Source: CAYNGH01 sp964396845 (GTDB taxonomy: Bacteria; Vulcanimicrobiota; JAJTBE01; CAYNGH01). Taken from it: a stretch of DNA of 22,426 bases. Positions 7,554-15,966 of this stretch are shown here, piece after piece; the first letter of the stretch is position 1; every line of letters starts with the position of its first letter. The notes under the pieces are model-generated. The model saw nothing but the letters and a program-made list of their open reading frames with translations. It was not told where the DNA came from and made no database searches. The position numbers and the translations under genes are program-made. Where the stretch lies: assembly GCA_964396845.1 (NCBI GenBank), contig CAYNGH010000041.1, positions 1 to 22,426 of the forward strand, in the 5' to 3' direction.

Positions 7554-8798
7554 TTGATAAGCCTGGGCTTTCTTCTTCACATATATCAGCCCCCCAACCA
7601 GTTCCGGCAGGTGTTTGACCGGATCGTGGAAGAATGCTATGCACCTCTCCTCAAGATGATAATTCGCCGGAGTGGTGCCCGGTTCACATTAAATCTCAAC
7701 TGGTCCCTGACGGAGCTTTTCCTGAAGTGGGATCACCGGGAGATGGTGGATCTCATCAGAGAAGCCCTGCGCCTGGGGCGGATTGAGATTACCAATACCG
7801 CAGCTTATCATCCAATACTCCCTCTTATTCCTCCTGCAGAACAGGAACGGCAGATTCATCTGAATTATGAGAAGAATCGGGAGGTATTCGGCCCGGTTTA
7901 TCATCCTGCGGGGCTTTTTCCTCCGGAGATGGCCTTTGGGCACGAGATTGTTTCCTCAATAAAAAAATCCGGTTGCCTCTGGGCCATCACCGACGATCAG
8001 CCCTTCAACTGCATCCATGGCGAGGTCCCCTTCGATTACATTCCGGTGATGGATGGCCTGCCGGTGTTCCTCAGGTCCAACCTGTGGAGCAATAAGATAA
8101 GTATGGAACACCACGGCGACGGGAGTAAATTCTCCGGCGTTGAGATTGCCCGTTGGCTGGTGGAGGACATGAACCGCTGGTGGAATGGCCGGGACGGATA
8201 TGTCATCATCGCCATGGACGGAGAAACCTTTGGCCATCACATACCGGGATATATCGAAATGTTTCTGGAACAGTTCTTAGACACCATCGAAGGGATGCCC
8301 CAGGCCATGGAGATGGTTCATATCTCACAGCTCCTGCACCGATTCCCTGCCCGGCCCATGGAAGTCCCGCCGGGATCCTGGTCCACTAACCGGGAGGATT
8401 TCTGGTCGGGGAATTTCTTCCCCCTGTGGAAAAATAAATACAATCAGTCCCATGCCCTCCTGTGGGAATTGGCAGATATGGCCCTGCTGTCGGTGCGGAA
8501 GCTTCAGGAGGAGCTGGATCGGAGCTTGAATTCATGCACCTTCTGGTGGGCAGCCCGGGATGGGGAACATTTCAACCCCATCACCGAAGGCGGGGTGAAG
8601 ATGCTCCTGAATGTCATATCTCATGCCTGCCCGGAAATGCTCCCCAAGGCCAGGGAAGTGGAGGCCCGGCTCAAGCTGGTGCTGGGAGATACCGCCAACC
8701 TGGGCACTCCCCATGGATGTGAACACTCACCTATCTGCACTGCGCCCCCGGAGAAAATGAAGCCGACAAAAAAAACCAAAAAGAAAAAGAAAGCCTGA
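7554..8798 (+). CDS. Glycoside hydrolase family 57 protein with lysine-rich C-terminal tail
   Basis: This is a 414-residue GH57 enzyme, a retaining alpha-glucan hydrolase or transferase with a (beta/alpha)7 barrel. The conserved motifs are HIYQPP at 9-14, AYHPILPL at 84-91, LFPPEMAF at 121-128 (predicted nucleophile Glu125) and MDGETFGHH at 221-229 (predicted acid Asp222). No signal peptide is seen, so a cytoplasmic role on glycogen-like glucan is likely, consistent with the adjacent hexose phosphomutase. The start is TTG at 7554, following GAGGTG by eight bases. The protein ends in a short tail in which 9 of the last 14 residues are Lys. The tail is outside the catalytic fold. Exact activity (amylase, branching enzyme or transferase) is unresolved. 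Confidence 0.9.
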   Translation: MISLGFLLHIYQPPNQFRQVFDRIVEECYAPLLKMIIRRSGARFTLNLNWSLTELFLKWDHREMVDLIREALRLGRIEITNTAAYHPILPLIPPAEQERQIHLNYEKNREVFGPVYHPAGLFPPEMAFGHEIVSSIKKSGCLWAITDDQPFNCIHGEVPFDYIPVMDGLPVFLRSNLWSNKISMEHHGDGSKFSGVEIARWLVEDMNRWWNGRDGYVIIAMDGETFGHHIPGYIEMFLEQFLDTIEGMPQAMEMVHISQLLHRFPARPMEVPPGSWSTNREDFWSGNFFPLWKNKYNQSHALLWELADMALLSVRKLQEELDRSLNSCTFWWAARDGEHFNPITEGGVKMLLNVISHACPEMLPKAREVEARLKLVLGDTANLGTPHGCEHSPICTAPPEKMKPTKKTKKKKKA

Positions 8799-8855
8799 TG
8801 AAACTGAGGCTTTCGTTCTAAAGGGCATTAGGCTGGCACCGTTGAATCAGTTCTG

Positions 8856-9794
8856 ATGGTGACCGGTCTTCATCGACAGATTCTTTATCGTAAAACTTCT
8901 GCCGTTAAATTACCCAGAGTAGCAGTTGTAGCGGGGCTGATTTACTGCCTTGGGGTAACGGTTCTTTCCCTTGTCTTCTCAGGAATGCCGGCACAAAGTA
9001 CTTCTTTTATAACGGAACCGGCCAGTTATCTTGGACTGCTGGCAGTTCTCTGGGCTGTTTACGCTGTCAGCAGAGGCATAACACCTCTGAGGCGCTTTTC
9101 TCTTTTGCTTCTTCTCCTGTCTGTCCTTACTGCAGGCTATCTTCAGGCAGAAATAATATTCAGGATCGCCCCGCCGAAGGTTCCTCCCCTTTTGTTTTTT
9201 TATCTGGGGCCCGGGGGCTCCGCCCATATGGAGGCGTTTTTTCTGCACCGGCTTTATCATATCTTTCCACTATGTGCCGGGATGACAGTTTTCCTGATGA
9301 TGGGATCCCTGGTTCGCCGGGAGCTTCTGTCTTTTGGGGATTTATCGGCCCTGTCCACTGTCACCGGCGGGAAAGAACCTCGACGATGGAAGGATATTGT
9401 CGTGGGGTTCATTGCTGTGGTTGCTGTGGTTCTGGGAGTGATGAGCCTGGCCGGGGGTAGGCCGGCGACATTCCCCCGGGGGTTTCTGTTGCCCGTTATG
9501 CTTTATGCCCTATGGAACTGTTTTGTGGAAGAGTTGCTTTTCCGGGGAATGATAATGGGGAGTATTGAGCCTTCTGCCGGGGGACGATGGGCCAACGGAA
9601 TTCAGGCAGTTTTATTTGCTCTTGTTCATATGGACCCCGGGTGGATTGTTTACAGGCTTCCGGGATTGGCAGTGCTGGGTTTTGTCGGGTGGTTCTTTGG
9701 CCGGAGTGCCAGGGAAACCCGAGGCATTGGCGGGAGTTTCCTGATGCATACCGCCCTGGTTATCGCCATTGAAATGAGATTGACCACTTTGTGA
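8856..9794 (+). CDS. CPBP-family intramembrane metalloprotease
   Basis: This is a multi-pass membrane protein (up to 312 residues) of the CPBP/Abi family, related to CAAX proteases. The diagnostic motifs are in order: VEELLFRG (EExxxR) at 224-231, FALVHMD (FxxxH) at 254-260 with His258, and FLMHTALVI with His298 in the last span. About seven to eight hydrophobic segments are visible. The family includes prenyl-protein proteases, bacteriocin-processing or immunity proteins and regulators; the substrate here is unknown. The start is uncertain: ATG at 8856 lacks a strong ribosome site and GTG at 8859 is possible. The gene lies 57 bases after GH57 and 79 bases before xseA. Confidence 0.85.
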   Translation: MVTGLHRQILYRKTSAVKLPRVAVVAGLIYCLGVTVLSLVFSGMPAQSTSFITEPASYLGLLAVLWAVYAVSRGITPLRRFSLLLLLLSVLTAGYLQAEIIFRIAPPKVPPLLFFYLGPGGSAHMEAFFLHRLYHIFPLCAGMTVFLMMGSLVRRELLSFGDLSALSTVTGGKEPRRWKDIVVGFIAVVAVVLGVMSLAGGRPATFPRGFLLPVMLYALWNCFVEELLFRGMIMGSIEPSAGGRWANGIQAVLFALVHMDPGWIVYRLPGLAVLGFVGWFFGRSARETRGIGGSFLMHTALVIAIEMRLTTL

Positions 9795-9813
9795 CAGTTT
9801 TGTTCAAGGGAAT

Positions 9814-9833
9814 TTTCCCCGGGAGAAGAAAAA
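9814..9833. promoter_or_regulatory. Dyad similar to the CDF and hslV upstream sites
   Basis: The spacer before xseA contains AATTTTCCCCGGGAGAAG. It shares the AttttCCCC-GGG-AGAA form with the dyads at about 2929-2948 and 15876-15894. The match is shorter, and this genome's codon usage also produces similar strings inside genes, so confidence is low. Confidence 0.2.
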
Positions 9834-9873
9834 AGCCCCAGGTAAAAACTTCGGCTGTCAGATAGAAAACCTC

Positions 9874-11121
9874 ATGAATAAAAGAGAACAGGACATATGG
9901 ACCGTGACAGGGCTTACTGCCTTTATCCGGGATCTTCTGGGGGGGAATTCCTCCCTGCGGGATCTCTGGTTGAAGGGGGAAGTCACTGATTTCAAGCGGG
10001 CTTATTCTGGGCATTGCTATTTCAAGCTGAAGGATGCCGGCGCTCTAATTAACTGTGTCATGTTCCGGGGACGGGCATCCCGGGTTGATTTTGACGTGAC
10101 TGACGGTCAGATGCTTCTGGCCCGGGGGCATATCACTGTTTATGAAAAAGGCGGAAATTACCAGCTTCTGGTGGAGCAGTTGAAACCTGTGGGCATGGGG
10201 GATATTTATCTGGAGTTTCTCCGGCTCAAGGAAGAATTGGAAAAAAAAGGTTACTTCAAGGCTTCCCGGAAACGTCCCATCCCTTATATTCCAAAGGCTG
10301 TCGGCATTGCCACATCCACCGTCGGAGCCGGCTTTCAGGATATGCAAAAAATCATCCACAGCCGTTTTCCCGGGGTGGATATTTACATCAGCCCCACCAC
10401 GGTTCAGGGAACCGATGCCCCATCATCAATCGTCAAATCCCTTGACATACTCAACCGCCTTGACCCGGTGGATGTAATAATCCTGGGCCGTGGGGGAGGA
10501 TCCTTTGAGGATCTCAACTGCTTCAACCACAGGCTGGTGGCTGAGGGGGTTTATAACTCCCGGAAACCTGTCATCTCTGCAGTGGGACATGAAACTGACT
10601 ATACCATATGCGATATGGTTGCCGATGTCCGGGCTGAAACTCCCACCGCAGCGGCTCAACTGGTGGTGCCGGATCGGGATGAGCTGACGGAATTTATAGA
10701 AAAAGCACGCCAGAGGCTGGCCTCGGGGCTGTCCCGTAAATATGAAAACCTCGGAACCCGGCTTCTGAATCTTCATCCCCGGCGGGGAGCAAGAGCTGTC
10801 AATGCCTTGATTAATCATGAGCGCCAGGCCCTTGATTATGGCTGGGATGGAATCCTGCAACTCTCAAGGGGCCATGTTCAACGACAAAAAACCCGCCTGG
10901 ATCATCTGGCAGAAAAGCTTGAGGCCCTCTCGCCGGAAAGAGTCCTTGCCCGGGGGTATGCCCTGGTTTATGAACCCAGGGAGAATCGATTCCTGCGGAG
11001 TGCTGAGGGCATGGCAAAAGGAGCGGGGCTGGAAATCCGGATGCACGATGGAATAATCCCGGTAGAGGTTACCGGCGAACCGGTTGCCCGGAAGGGGGCA
11101 TATCATGAAGAAGATTGCTAA
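9874..11121 (+). CDS. xseA: Exodeoxyribonuclease VII large subunit
   Basis: XseA is the catalytic large subunit of exonuclease VII, which degrades single-stranded DNA from both ends in repair and recombination. At 415 residues it is slightly shorter than E. coli XseA (456). The N-terminal OB-fold runs from about 6 to 100 (WLKGEVTDFKRAYSGHCYFKLKD). The exonuclease domain follows with GIATSTVGAGFQDM, the hallmark ILGRGGGSFEDL, and AVGHETDYTICDMVADVRAETPTAAA; a coiled-coil-like region follows. The C-terminus SPERVLARGYALV is typical. The ATG at 9874 lacks a clear ribosome site. No xseB follows; instead the permease gene begins inside the last 17 bases. Confidence 0.95.
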   Translation: MNKREQDIWTVTGLTAFIRDLLGGNSSLRDLWLKGEVTDFKRAYSGHCYFKLKDAGALINCVMFRGRASRVDFDVTDGQMLLARGHITVYEKGGNYQLLVEQLKPVGMGDIYLEFLRLKEELEKKGYFKASRKRPIPYIPKAVGIATSTVGAGFQDMQKIIHSRFPGVDIYISPTTVQGTDAPSSIVKSLDILNRLDPVDVIILGRGGGSFEDLNCFNHRLVAEGVYNSRKPVISAVGHETDYTICDMVADVRAETPTAAAQLVVPDRDELTEFIEKARQRLASGLSRKYENLGTRLLNLHPRRGARAVNALINHERQALDYGWDGILQLSRGHVQRQKTRLDHLAEKLEALSPERVLARGYALVYEPRENRFLRSAEGMAKGAGLEIRMHDGIIPVEVTGEPVARKGAYHEEDC

Positions 11122-11953
11122 AAATCTGCATTATTATCTGGTGATGATCCTGCTGGCTCTTTTTCTGACTGGCCCTTTTCTCTGGCTTGTATCCACTGCC
11201 CTGAAGACCGGAGAGGATATTTTCCAGCTGGAAACCCTGGGTGATATTATCCCTGAAAATCCTTCACTGGAAGCCTTCCGCAATGTCTGGACTGCCTTTG
11301 ATGCCGACGGTGCCGGGGAAAACCCTCTGGTGGATTATTTCAGGAGCACATTTATCATTGTTGGGCTGGGGATTGTCCTGCAGCTGATAATCGCATCCCT
11401 GGCAGCATATCCCCTGGCCCGGATGGATTTTATCGGCAAGAATTTCATATCGGTTATGCTTCTTTCCACTATGATGCTTCCGGTTCAGGCCAATATGATT
11501 GTAAACTTTGTAACTATTCGAAAATTGGGTCTTTTTGACACATATGCCGGAGTTATTCTGCCGGGAGCAGTTTCTGTTTTCGGTATATTTCTGATGCGTC
11601 AGGCTTATCTTGTGATCCCCGGAGAGATGGAAGACGCAGCCCGCATCGACGGAGCCGGTGAATTTGAGATATGGTATCGGATTATGCTCCCCCTGACCCG
11701 GCCTGCTCTGGCTACACTGGCCATATTCACCTTTGTAATGTACTGGAATTCCTTCATGTGGCCCCTGGTAATTCTCAAAACCAGCTCCCTTTATCCCCTG
11801 TCGGTGGGGCTTGCATTCCTTGCCAACACCTTTGAATCCAACTTCAGGATGGTGGCCTCGGCATCGGTGCTGTCTATGGTTCCGGTGATACTTGTGTTTC
11901 TGCTGATGCAGAAGCAGTTCATCCGGGGAATCACTGCAGGGGCGGTGAAATAA
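11105..11953 (+). CDS. MalG-type carbohydrate ABC transporter permease
   Basis: This is a six-span inner-membrane permease (282 residues) of the sugar ABC importer MalG family. It carries the cytoplasmic EAA loop that docks the ATPase (EDAARIDGAGEFEIWYRIMLP at 176-196) and the typical C-terminus ITAGAVK. The ATG at 11105 follows AAGGGGGC by about five bases and overlaps the xseA end by 17 bases, so translation is probably coupled; the upstream in-frame ATG at 11084 has no such site. No MalF partner, ATPase or binding protein is in the window, which makes it an isolated half of an importer. Its substrate is unknown. Confidence 0.9.
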   Translation: MKKIAKNLHYYLVMILLALFLTGPFLWLVSTALKTGEDIFQLETLGDIIPENPSLEAFRNVWTAFDADGAGENPLVDYFRSTFIIVGLGIVLQLIIASLAAYPLARMDFIGKNFISVMLLSTMMLPVQANMIVNFVTIRKLGLFDTYAGVILPGAVSVFGIFLMRQAYLVIPGEMEDAARIDGAGEFEIWYRIMLPLTRPALATLAIFTFVMYWNSFMWPLVILKTSSLYPLSVGLAFLANTFESNFRMVASASVLSMVPVILVFLLMQKQFIRGITAGAVK

Positions 11954-12009
11954 TCCCGGACAGAACACGAAATTTTGATTATTAATAATGATAACTTTAA
12001 AAAAGCATA

Positions 12010-12038
12010 TTGACATAATCGGGTTTATAATTTAGTAT
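12010..12038 (+). promoter_or_regulatory. Sigma70-type promoter for topA
   Basis: TTGACA at 12010-12015 is followed by a 17-base spacer and TAGTAT at 12033-12038. This predicts transcription starting near 12045 and a leader of about 70 bases before topA. It lies in the 162-base gap after the permease gene and probably drives the topA-trmFO unit. Confidence 0.7.
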
Positions 12039-12115
12039 ATGAAAATCGAGCTTGTTGCCCGACATTTTTTTTAGCTGAATATTTTAAATTTAATAATTAT
12101 AAATGGGGTGCTCAA

Positions 12116-14518
12116 TTGGCTTCAAATATAGAAACTATAACCAAGAAAAAATCCACCGCTAAATCAACGGCAAAAAAGACTGCCGGGAAGACCACTGCAA
12201 AAAAGACCACGGCAAAGAAAACCGCCGTGAAGAAGACCGAAACCGGCAAATCTGCAACAAAAAAGACCGCAGAGAAGAAAGCCCCGGGTAAAAAAACCAC
12301 TGCGAAAAAGACCACTGCAAAAAAAAACGGGACAAAAAAGACAGCCGGCAAAACAAAGAAAAGCTCAAAGAATCTAAAAGGGCTTATCATTGTTGAGTCC
12401 CCGGCCAAGGCAAGAACCATCGAGCGTTATACCAAGGGTAAATACTCTGTCAAGGCTTCCATGGGACATGTCAGGGATCTCCCCAAGACCCGCATCGGGG
12501 TTGACACCGAGAATGAATATGCTCCCCGTTATATGACCATCCGCAAGAAGAAGGCCGTGGTGGATGAACTCAAGTCCAGCGCAAAGAACGCTTCGAAAGT
12601 GCTGCTGGCCCCGGACCCTGACCGTGAAGGGGAAGCCATCGCATGGCACCTGGCCCAGCTTCTGAAGGTGGAGAACCCTCAGCGGATTGAGATGCATGAA
12701 ATCACCAGGACTGCCCTGGAAAAAGCCCTGGAGAATCCCCGCACCATCGACATGGATCGGGTGAATGCACAGCAGGCCCGACGGGTTCTGGACCGGCTGG
12801 TGGGATACAGCCTGAGTCCCCTTCTGTGGCGCAAGATAAGCGGAGGGCTGTCTGCAGGCAGGGTTCAGTCAGTGGCGGTGAAGTTGGTGGTGGATCGCCA
12901 GAAGGAGATTGATGAGTTTGTTCCTCAGGAATACTGGAGCTTGTCAGTTCTCGCCTCTAAAATGAAACAGGCGAAAAAGGACGGTTTTTCCGCCAGCCTG
13001 GTAAAGAAACTGGGCAAGAAAATTGACATCCCCGACAAGGAAGCCACTGACGAGATTCTGGATTATCTCAGGAAGAACAGCTTCCTGGTAGGTGATATCA
13101 GAAAAAAACCTCAGAAGAAAACCCCGCCTCCTCCCTACAAGACCAGCACCCTTCAGCAGGATGCATACCGGAAACTGGGCTTCTCTGCAAAAAAAACCAT
13201 GACCGTGGCCCAGCAGCTTTATGAAGGGATCAACGTAGGCGCTGACGGGATTGTGGGTCTGATTACTTATATGCGAACCGATTCTGCCCGAATCTCTCCT
13301 GTTGCCCGGCAGGAGGCCGAGGAGTTCATCACCGGAAAATACGGCAAGGAATATCTTTCAGGGGGACGGGTCTATAAAAGCTCCAAGTCCGCCCAGGAAG
13401 CCCACGAGGCCATCCGTCCCACCAGCTGTATGCGGATTCCCGATGTTATGAAAAACTACCTCAAGCGGGATCAGCTCCGGCTTTACTCCCTCATATGGAA
13501 CCGCTTCCTGGCCAGCCAGATGGCCCCTTCCCAGTATGAGAACACCACCGTGGACATCAACTGCGGGGATTATCTATTCCGGGCCACCGATTCCATTCTG
13601 ACCTTTCCCGGTTATCTCAAGATATACGAGGGGATGAAATCCAGGAAAAAGACCGATGACGAAAGCGAAGCAGAGGATGAGGAGCTTTCCAAGAATCCCC
13701 TGCCTCCCCTGAAAGTGGGAGAGATCCTCAAGGTTCATCAGTATCTGCCGAAACAGCACTTTACCCAGCCTCCGCCATATTTTACCGAGGCTTCCCTCAT
13801 CAAAACCCTGGAGGAAAAGGGAATCGGCAGGCCCAGCACTTATGCTCCCATTGTGGATACCATCCAGAAGAGGGGATATGTGGAAAAAAGTGAGAAAAAA
13901 TTTATTCCCACAAACCTGGGCAGGACTGTCACAGAAATGCTGGAGGAGTATTTCCCCAATATTCTTGATGTGGGGTTCACTGCGGACCTGGAAGAGAAGC
14001 TGGACCTGGTGGAAGAAGGAACCCAGGACTGGGTGAAAGTGGTGGACAAGTTTTATCGCCCCTTTGCGGAAACCCTCAAGGTGGCCGATGAAAAGATTCC
14101 CAAACTGAACATGGAGCCGGAACCTGCCGGGATGGATTGTGACAAGTGCGGCAGTGCCATGGTGATAAAACGCGGCCGTTATGGAAAGTTCATAGCTTGC
14201 TCTGCTTATCCCGAATGCAAGAACACCAAGCCCCTGCTCAAGGAAATCGGGGTGCCATGCCCCAATGAAGGGTGCGATGGTCAGGTGGTGGAAAAGATGA
14301 GCCGTAAGGGTAAGTTTTACGGATGCAGCAATTATCCTCAGTGCCGTTTTGCCTCCTGGGATCTGCCCATCAATGAACGATGCGATCGCTGTGGAAAGAT
14401 TCGGGTGCTGAAATTTTCCCGGGGAGGCAAATTCTTCAAGGCCTGTTCTGATTCCAAATGTAAAAAAGAAACTGCACCCCCCAAAAAAGATACCGCCGGG
14501 AAGAAAAAGTCCAAATGA
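12116..14518 (+). CDS. topA: DNA topoisomerase I with N-terminal lysine-rich (histone H1-like) tail
   Basis: This type IA topoisomerase relaxes negative supercoils (800 residues). After the tail it is canonical. The Toprim domain starts at about 88 with IIVESPAKARTI and APDPDREGEAIAWHL at 165-179, where DPDRE supplies metal ligands. Conserved LSAGRVQSVAVK lies at 245-256. The catalytic Tyr385 is in LITYMRTDS, and GIGRPSTYAPIV is at 569-580. Three C4 zinc ribbons end the protein, with cysteines near 675/678/695/701, 715/720/737/743 and 756/759/777/782. Residues 10-85 hold about 30 Lys with Ala/Thr in AKKT-like repeats. Such tails are more familiar at the C-terminus of other TopAs. The start is TTG at 12116 after GGGGTG. 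The stop overlaps the trmFO start (ATGA). Confidence 0.96.
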   Translation: MASNIETITKKKSTAKSTAKKTAGKTTAKKTTAKKTAVKKTETGKSATKKTAEKKAPGKKTTAKKTTAKKNGTKKTAGKTKKSSKNLKGLIIVESPAKARTIERYTKGKYSVKASMGHVRDLPKTRIGVDTENEYAPRYMTIRKKKAVVDELKSSAKNASKVLLAPDPDREGEAIAWHLAQLLKVENPQRIEMHEITRTALEKALENPRTIDMDRVNAQQARRVLDRLVGYSLSPLLWRKISGGLSAGRVQSVAVKLVVDRQKEIDEFVPQEYWSLSVLASKMKQAKKDGFSASLVKKLGKKIDIPDKEATDEILDYLRKNSFLVGDIRKKPQKKTPPPPYKTSTLQQDAYRKLGFSAKKTMTVAQQLYEGINVGADGIVGLITYMRTDSARISPVARQEAEEFITGKYGKEYLSGGRVYKSSKSAQEAHEAIRPTSCMRIPDVMKNYLKRDQLRLYSLIWNRFLASQMAPSQYENTTVDINCGDYLFRATDSILTFPGYLKIYEGMKSRKKTDDESEAEDEELSKNPLPPLKVGEILKVHQYLPKQHFTQPPPYFTEASLIKTLEEKGIGRPSTYAPIVDTIQKRGYVEKSEKKFIPTNLGRTVTEMLEEYFPNILDVGFTADLEEKLDLVEEGTQDWVKVVDKFYRPFAETLKVADEKIPKLNMEPEPAGMDCDKCGSAMVIKRGRYGKFIACSAYPECKNTKPLLKEIGVPCPNEGCDGQVVEKMSRKGKFYGCSNYPQCRFASWDLPINERCDRCGKIRVLKFSRGGKFFKACSDSKCKKETAPPKKDTAGKKKSK
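12143..12373 (+). repeat. topA: Degenerate AKKT-type tandem repeat encoding the TopA lysine-rich tail
   Basis: This stretch encodes residues 10-86 of TopA in imperfect short repeats such as TTAKKT, TAVKKT and TAEKK. The DNA is A-rich with recurring GCAAAAAAGACC-like units. It is low-complexity and resembles the tails of histone H1-like and HU-fusion proteins. Confidence 0.8.
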
Positions 14519-15816
14519 AACCAGTGCAGATTGTCGGGGCAGGACTGGCGGGAAGCGAAGCTGCGTGGCAGTTGGCCCGGTCTGGTATTCCCGTTGAACT
14601 GGTGGATATGCGCCCGGCAAAATCTACCCCGGCCCATAAAACGGATCTTCCCGGAGAGCTGGTGTGCTCCAATTCCCTGGGGAGTGACAATCCCGACAGC
14701 CCACCAGGACTGCTAAAATGGGAAATGGAAATGCTTAACTCTCTGGTGATTGAATCGGCCCGGCAAACCCGGGTCCCGGCTGGGGGCGCTCTGGCGGTGG
14801 ACAGGGAGGCTTTTTCCAGGCACATCAAAAGCCGTCTGCAAAATACCGGTGTTGTAGATTTTATCTGCCGTGAGGTGACGAAGCTTGAAACCGGAGGTGA
14901 TTCTCCCCTTACCATAATTGCCACAGGCCCCCTCACCGCTGAACCTCTGGCAGAAAACCTCCGGGAGATGCTGGGGCAGGAGCATTTATTTTTTTATGAT
15001 GCAGTCAGCCCCATTGTTTCCGGAGAAAGCATCGACATGTCTGTTGCCTTTGCCGCAAACCGTTATGGGAAAGGCACTCCTGATTATCTCAACTGCCCCA
15101 TGAACCGGCAACAGTATGACGCCTTTTATGATGCTCTTGTTTCTGCCCGGCAGGTGAACCCCCATGGCTTTGAGCAGGGATGTTTTTTTTCCGGGTGCAT
15201 GCCCGTGGAAGAGATGGCCCGCCGGGGACGAAAAACTCTTCTCTTTGGCCCTCTCAAACCAGTGGGACTCGATGAATCAGCACAAGGAGTGGTTCAGCTC
15301 CGACGGGAAAACCGGGAAGGGACCATGTACAGCCTGGTGGGGTTTCAGACCCGTCTTGCTTGGGGAGAGCAGAAAAGAGTTTTCCGCATGATTCCCGGCC
15401 TTGAAAAAGCAGAGTTTTTACGATTCGGAGTGATGCACCGCAACATTTACATCGATTCTCCCCGGCACCTTTCTTCGACACTTCAGCTCTTGAGATTCCC
15501 CAGGATTATTATTGCAGGACAGCTCACAGGAGTAGAAGGCTATATCGAGTCTGCCGCCATGGGACTTCTTGCGGGGCTTACTGCAAAGGCCCTCTTTAAC
15601 GGGGCCTCTGTCCCGACACCACCTCCTTCCATTGCTATGGGATCCCTGGTGAGATATATCACCGATGAACAGATCAAAAATTTTCAGCCCATGAATATAA
15701 ACTTTGGAATTCTTCCCTCTGCTGATATTTTGGGCAAACGCCGGGAAAGACGCCAAAGAGTCATTGAGAATGCCCGAAAATCCCTGGAGGAATGGCTTGC
15801 CGGGCTATCTGAGTGA
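14515..15816 (+). CDS. trmFO: Folate/FAD-dependent tRNA (uracil-54-C5) methyltransferase
   Basis: TrmFO methylates U54 in the T-loop of tRNA, using methylene-tetrahydrofolate as carbon donor and FADH2 as reductant. At 433 residues it matches the family length. The N-terminal dinucleotide-binding motif is VGAGLAGSEAA at 7-17. ELVCSNSLGSDNP at 48-60 contains Cys51, equivalent to the flavin/RNA-linked Cys53 of the B. subtilis enzyme. SGCMPVEEMARRGRKTLLFGPLKPVGL at 226-252 contains Cys228, equivalent to Cys226. The C-terminal FAD-binding stretch LTGVEGYIESAAMGLLAGL is intact. It overlaps the topA stop by four bases (ATGA). The topA-trmFO pairing is conserved widely, for example in Firmicutes. Confidence 0.96.
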   Translation: MKPVQIVGAGLAGSEAAWQLARSGIPVELVDMRPAKSTPAHKTDLPGELVCSNSLGSDNPDSPPGLLKWEMEMLNSLVIESARQTRVPAGGALAVDREAFSRHIKSRLQNTGVVDFICREVTKLETGGDSPLTIIATGPLTAEPLAENLREMLGQEHLFFYDAVSPIVSGESIDMSVAFAANRYGKGTPDYLNCPMNRQQYDAFYDALVSARQVNPHGFEQGCFFSGCMPVEEMARRGRKTLLFGPLKPVGLDESAQGVVQLRRENREGTMYSLVGFQTRLAWGEQKRVFRMIPGLEKAEFLRFGVMHRNIYIDSPRHLSSTLQLLRFPRIIIAGQLTGVEGYIESAAMGLLAGLTAKALFNGASVPTPPPSIAMGSLVRYITDEQIKNFQPMNINFGILPSADILGKRRERRQRVIENARKSLEEWLAGLSE

Positions 15817-15875
15817 GCAGTCAGGGTGTCTTCTTTTTTGAAGCTCCTTTGTTACATTTGACCGGTGTTTGGAGG

Positions 15876-15894
15876 ATTTTCCCCCGGGGAGAAT
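15876..15894. promoter_or_regulatory. Near-perfect dyad upstream of hslV
   Basis: The 150-base gap between trmFO and hslV has ATTTTCCCC-C-GGGGAGAAT, an almost perfect palindrome. On the opposite strand it closely matches the dyad in the ferredoxin/CDF spacer. The loop is too short for a stable RNA hairpin, so a protein-binding operator is the likelier reading. Confidence 0.35.
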
Positions 15895-15966
15895 AATTAT
15901 CACATGAATTCTTATTCAATGGGGGCCGATAATAATTTTGCCGGCTCCTGAGTCAGGAAGACATAA

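Noticed and set aside
12019..12070. TCGGG/CCCGA pair followed by eight T, as a possible terminator or leader riboswitch before topA
   Set aside because: The loop would be about 34 bases, and the left arm lies inside the predicted promoter, so it would not be in the topA transcript.
12112..12420. Minus-strand Phe/Val-rich hydrophobic open frame that looks like a membrane protein
   Set aside because: It is the complement of the AAG/AAA lysine codons of the TopA tail.
13574..14620. Minus-strand 348-codon open frame
   Set aside because: It is a shadow of topA and trmFO, both certain genes. No family features.
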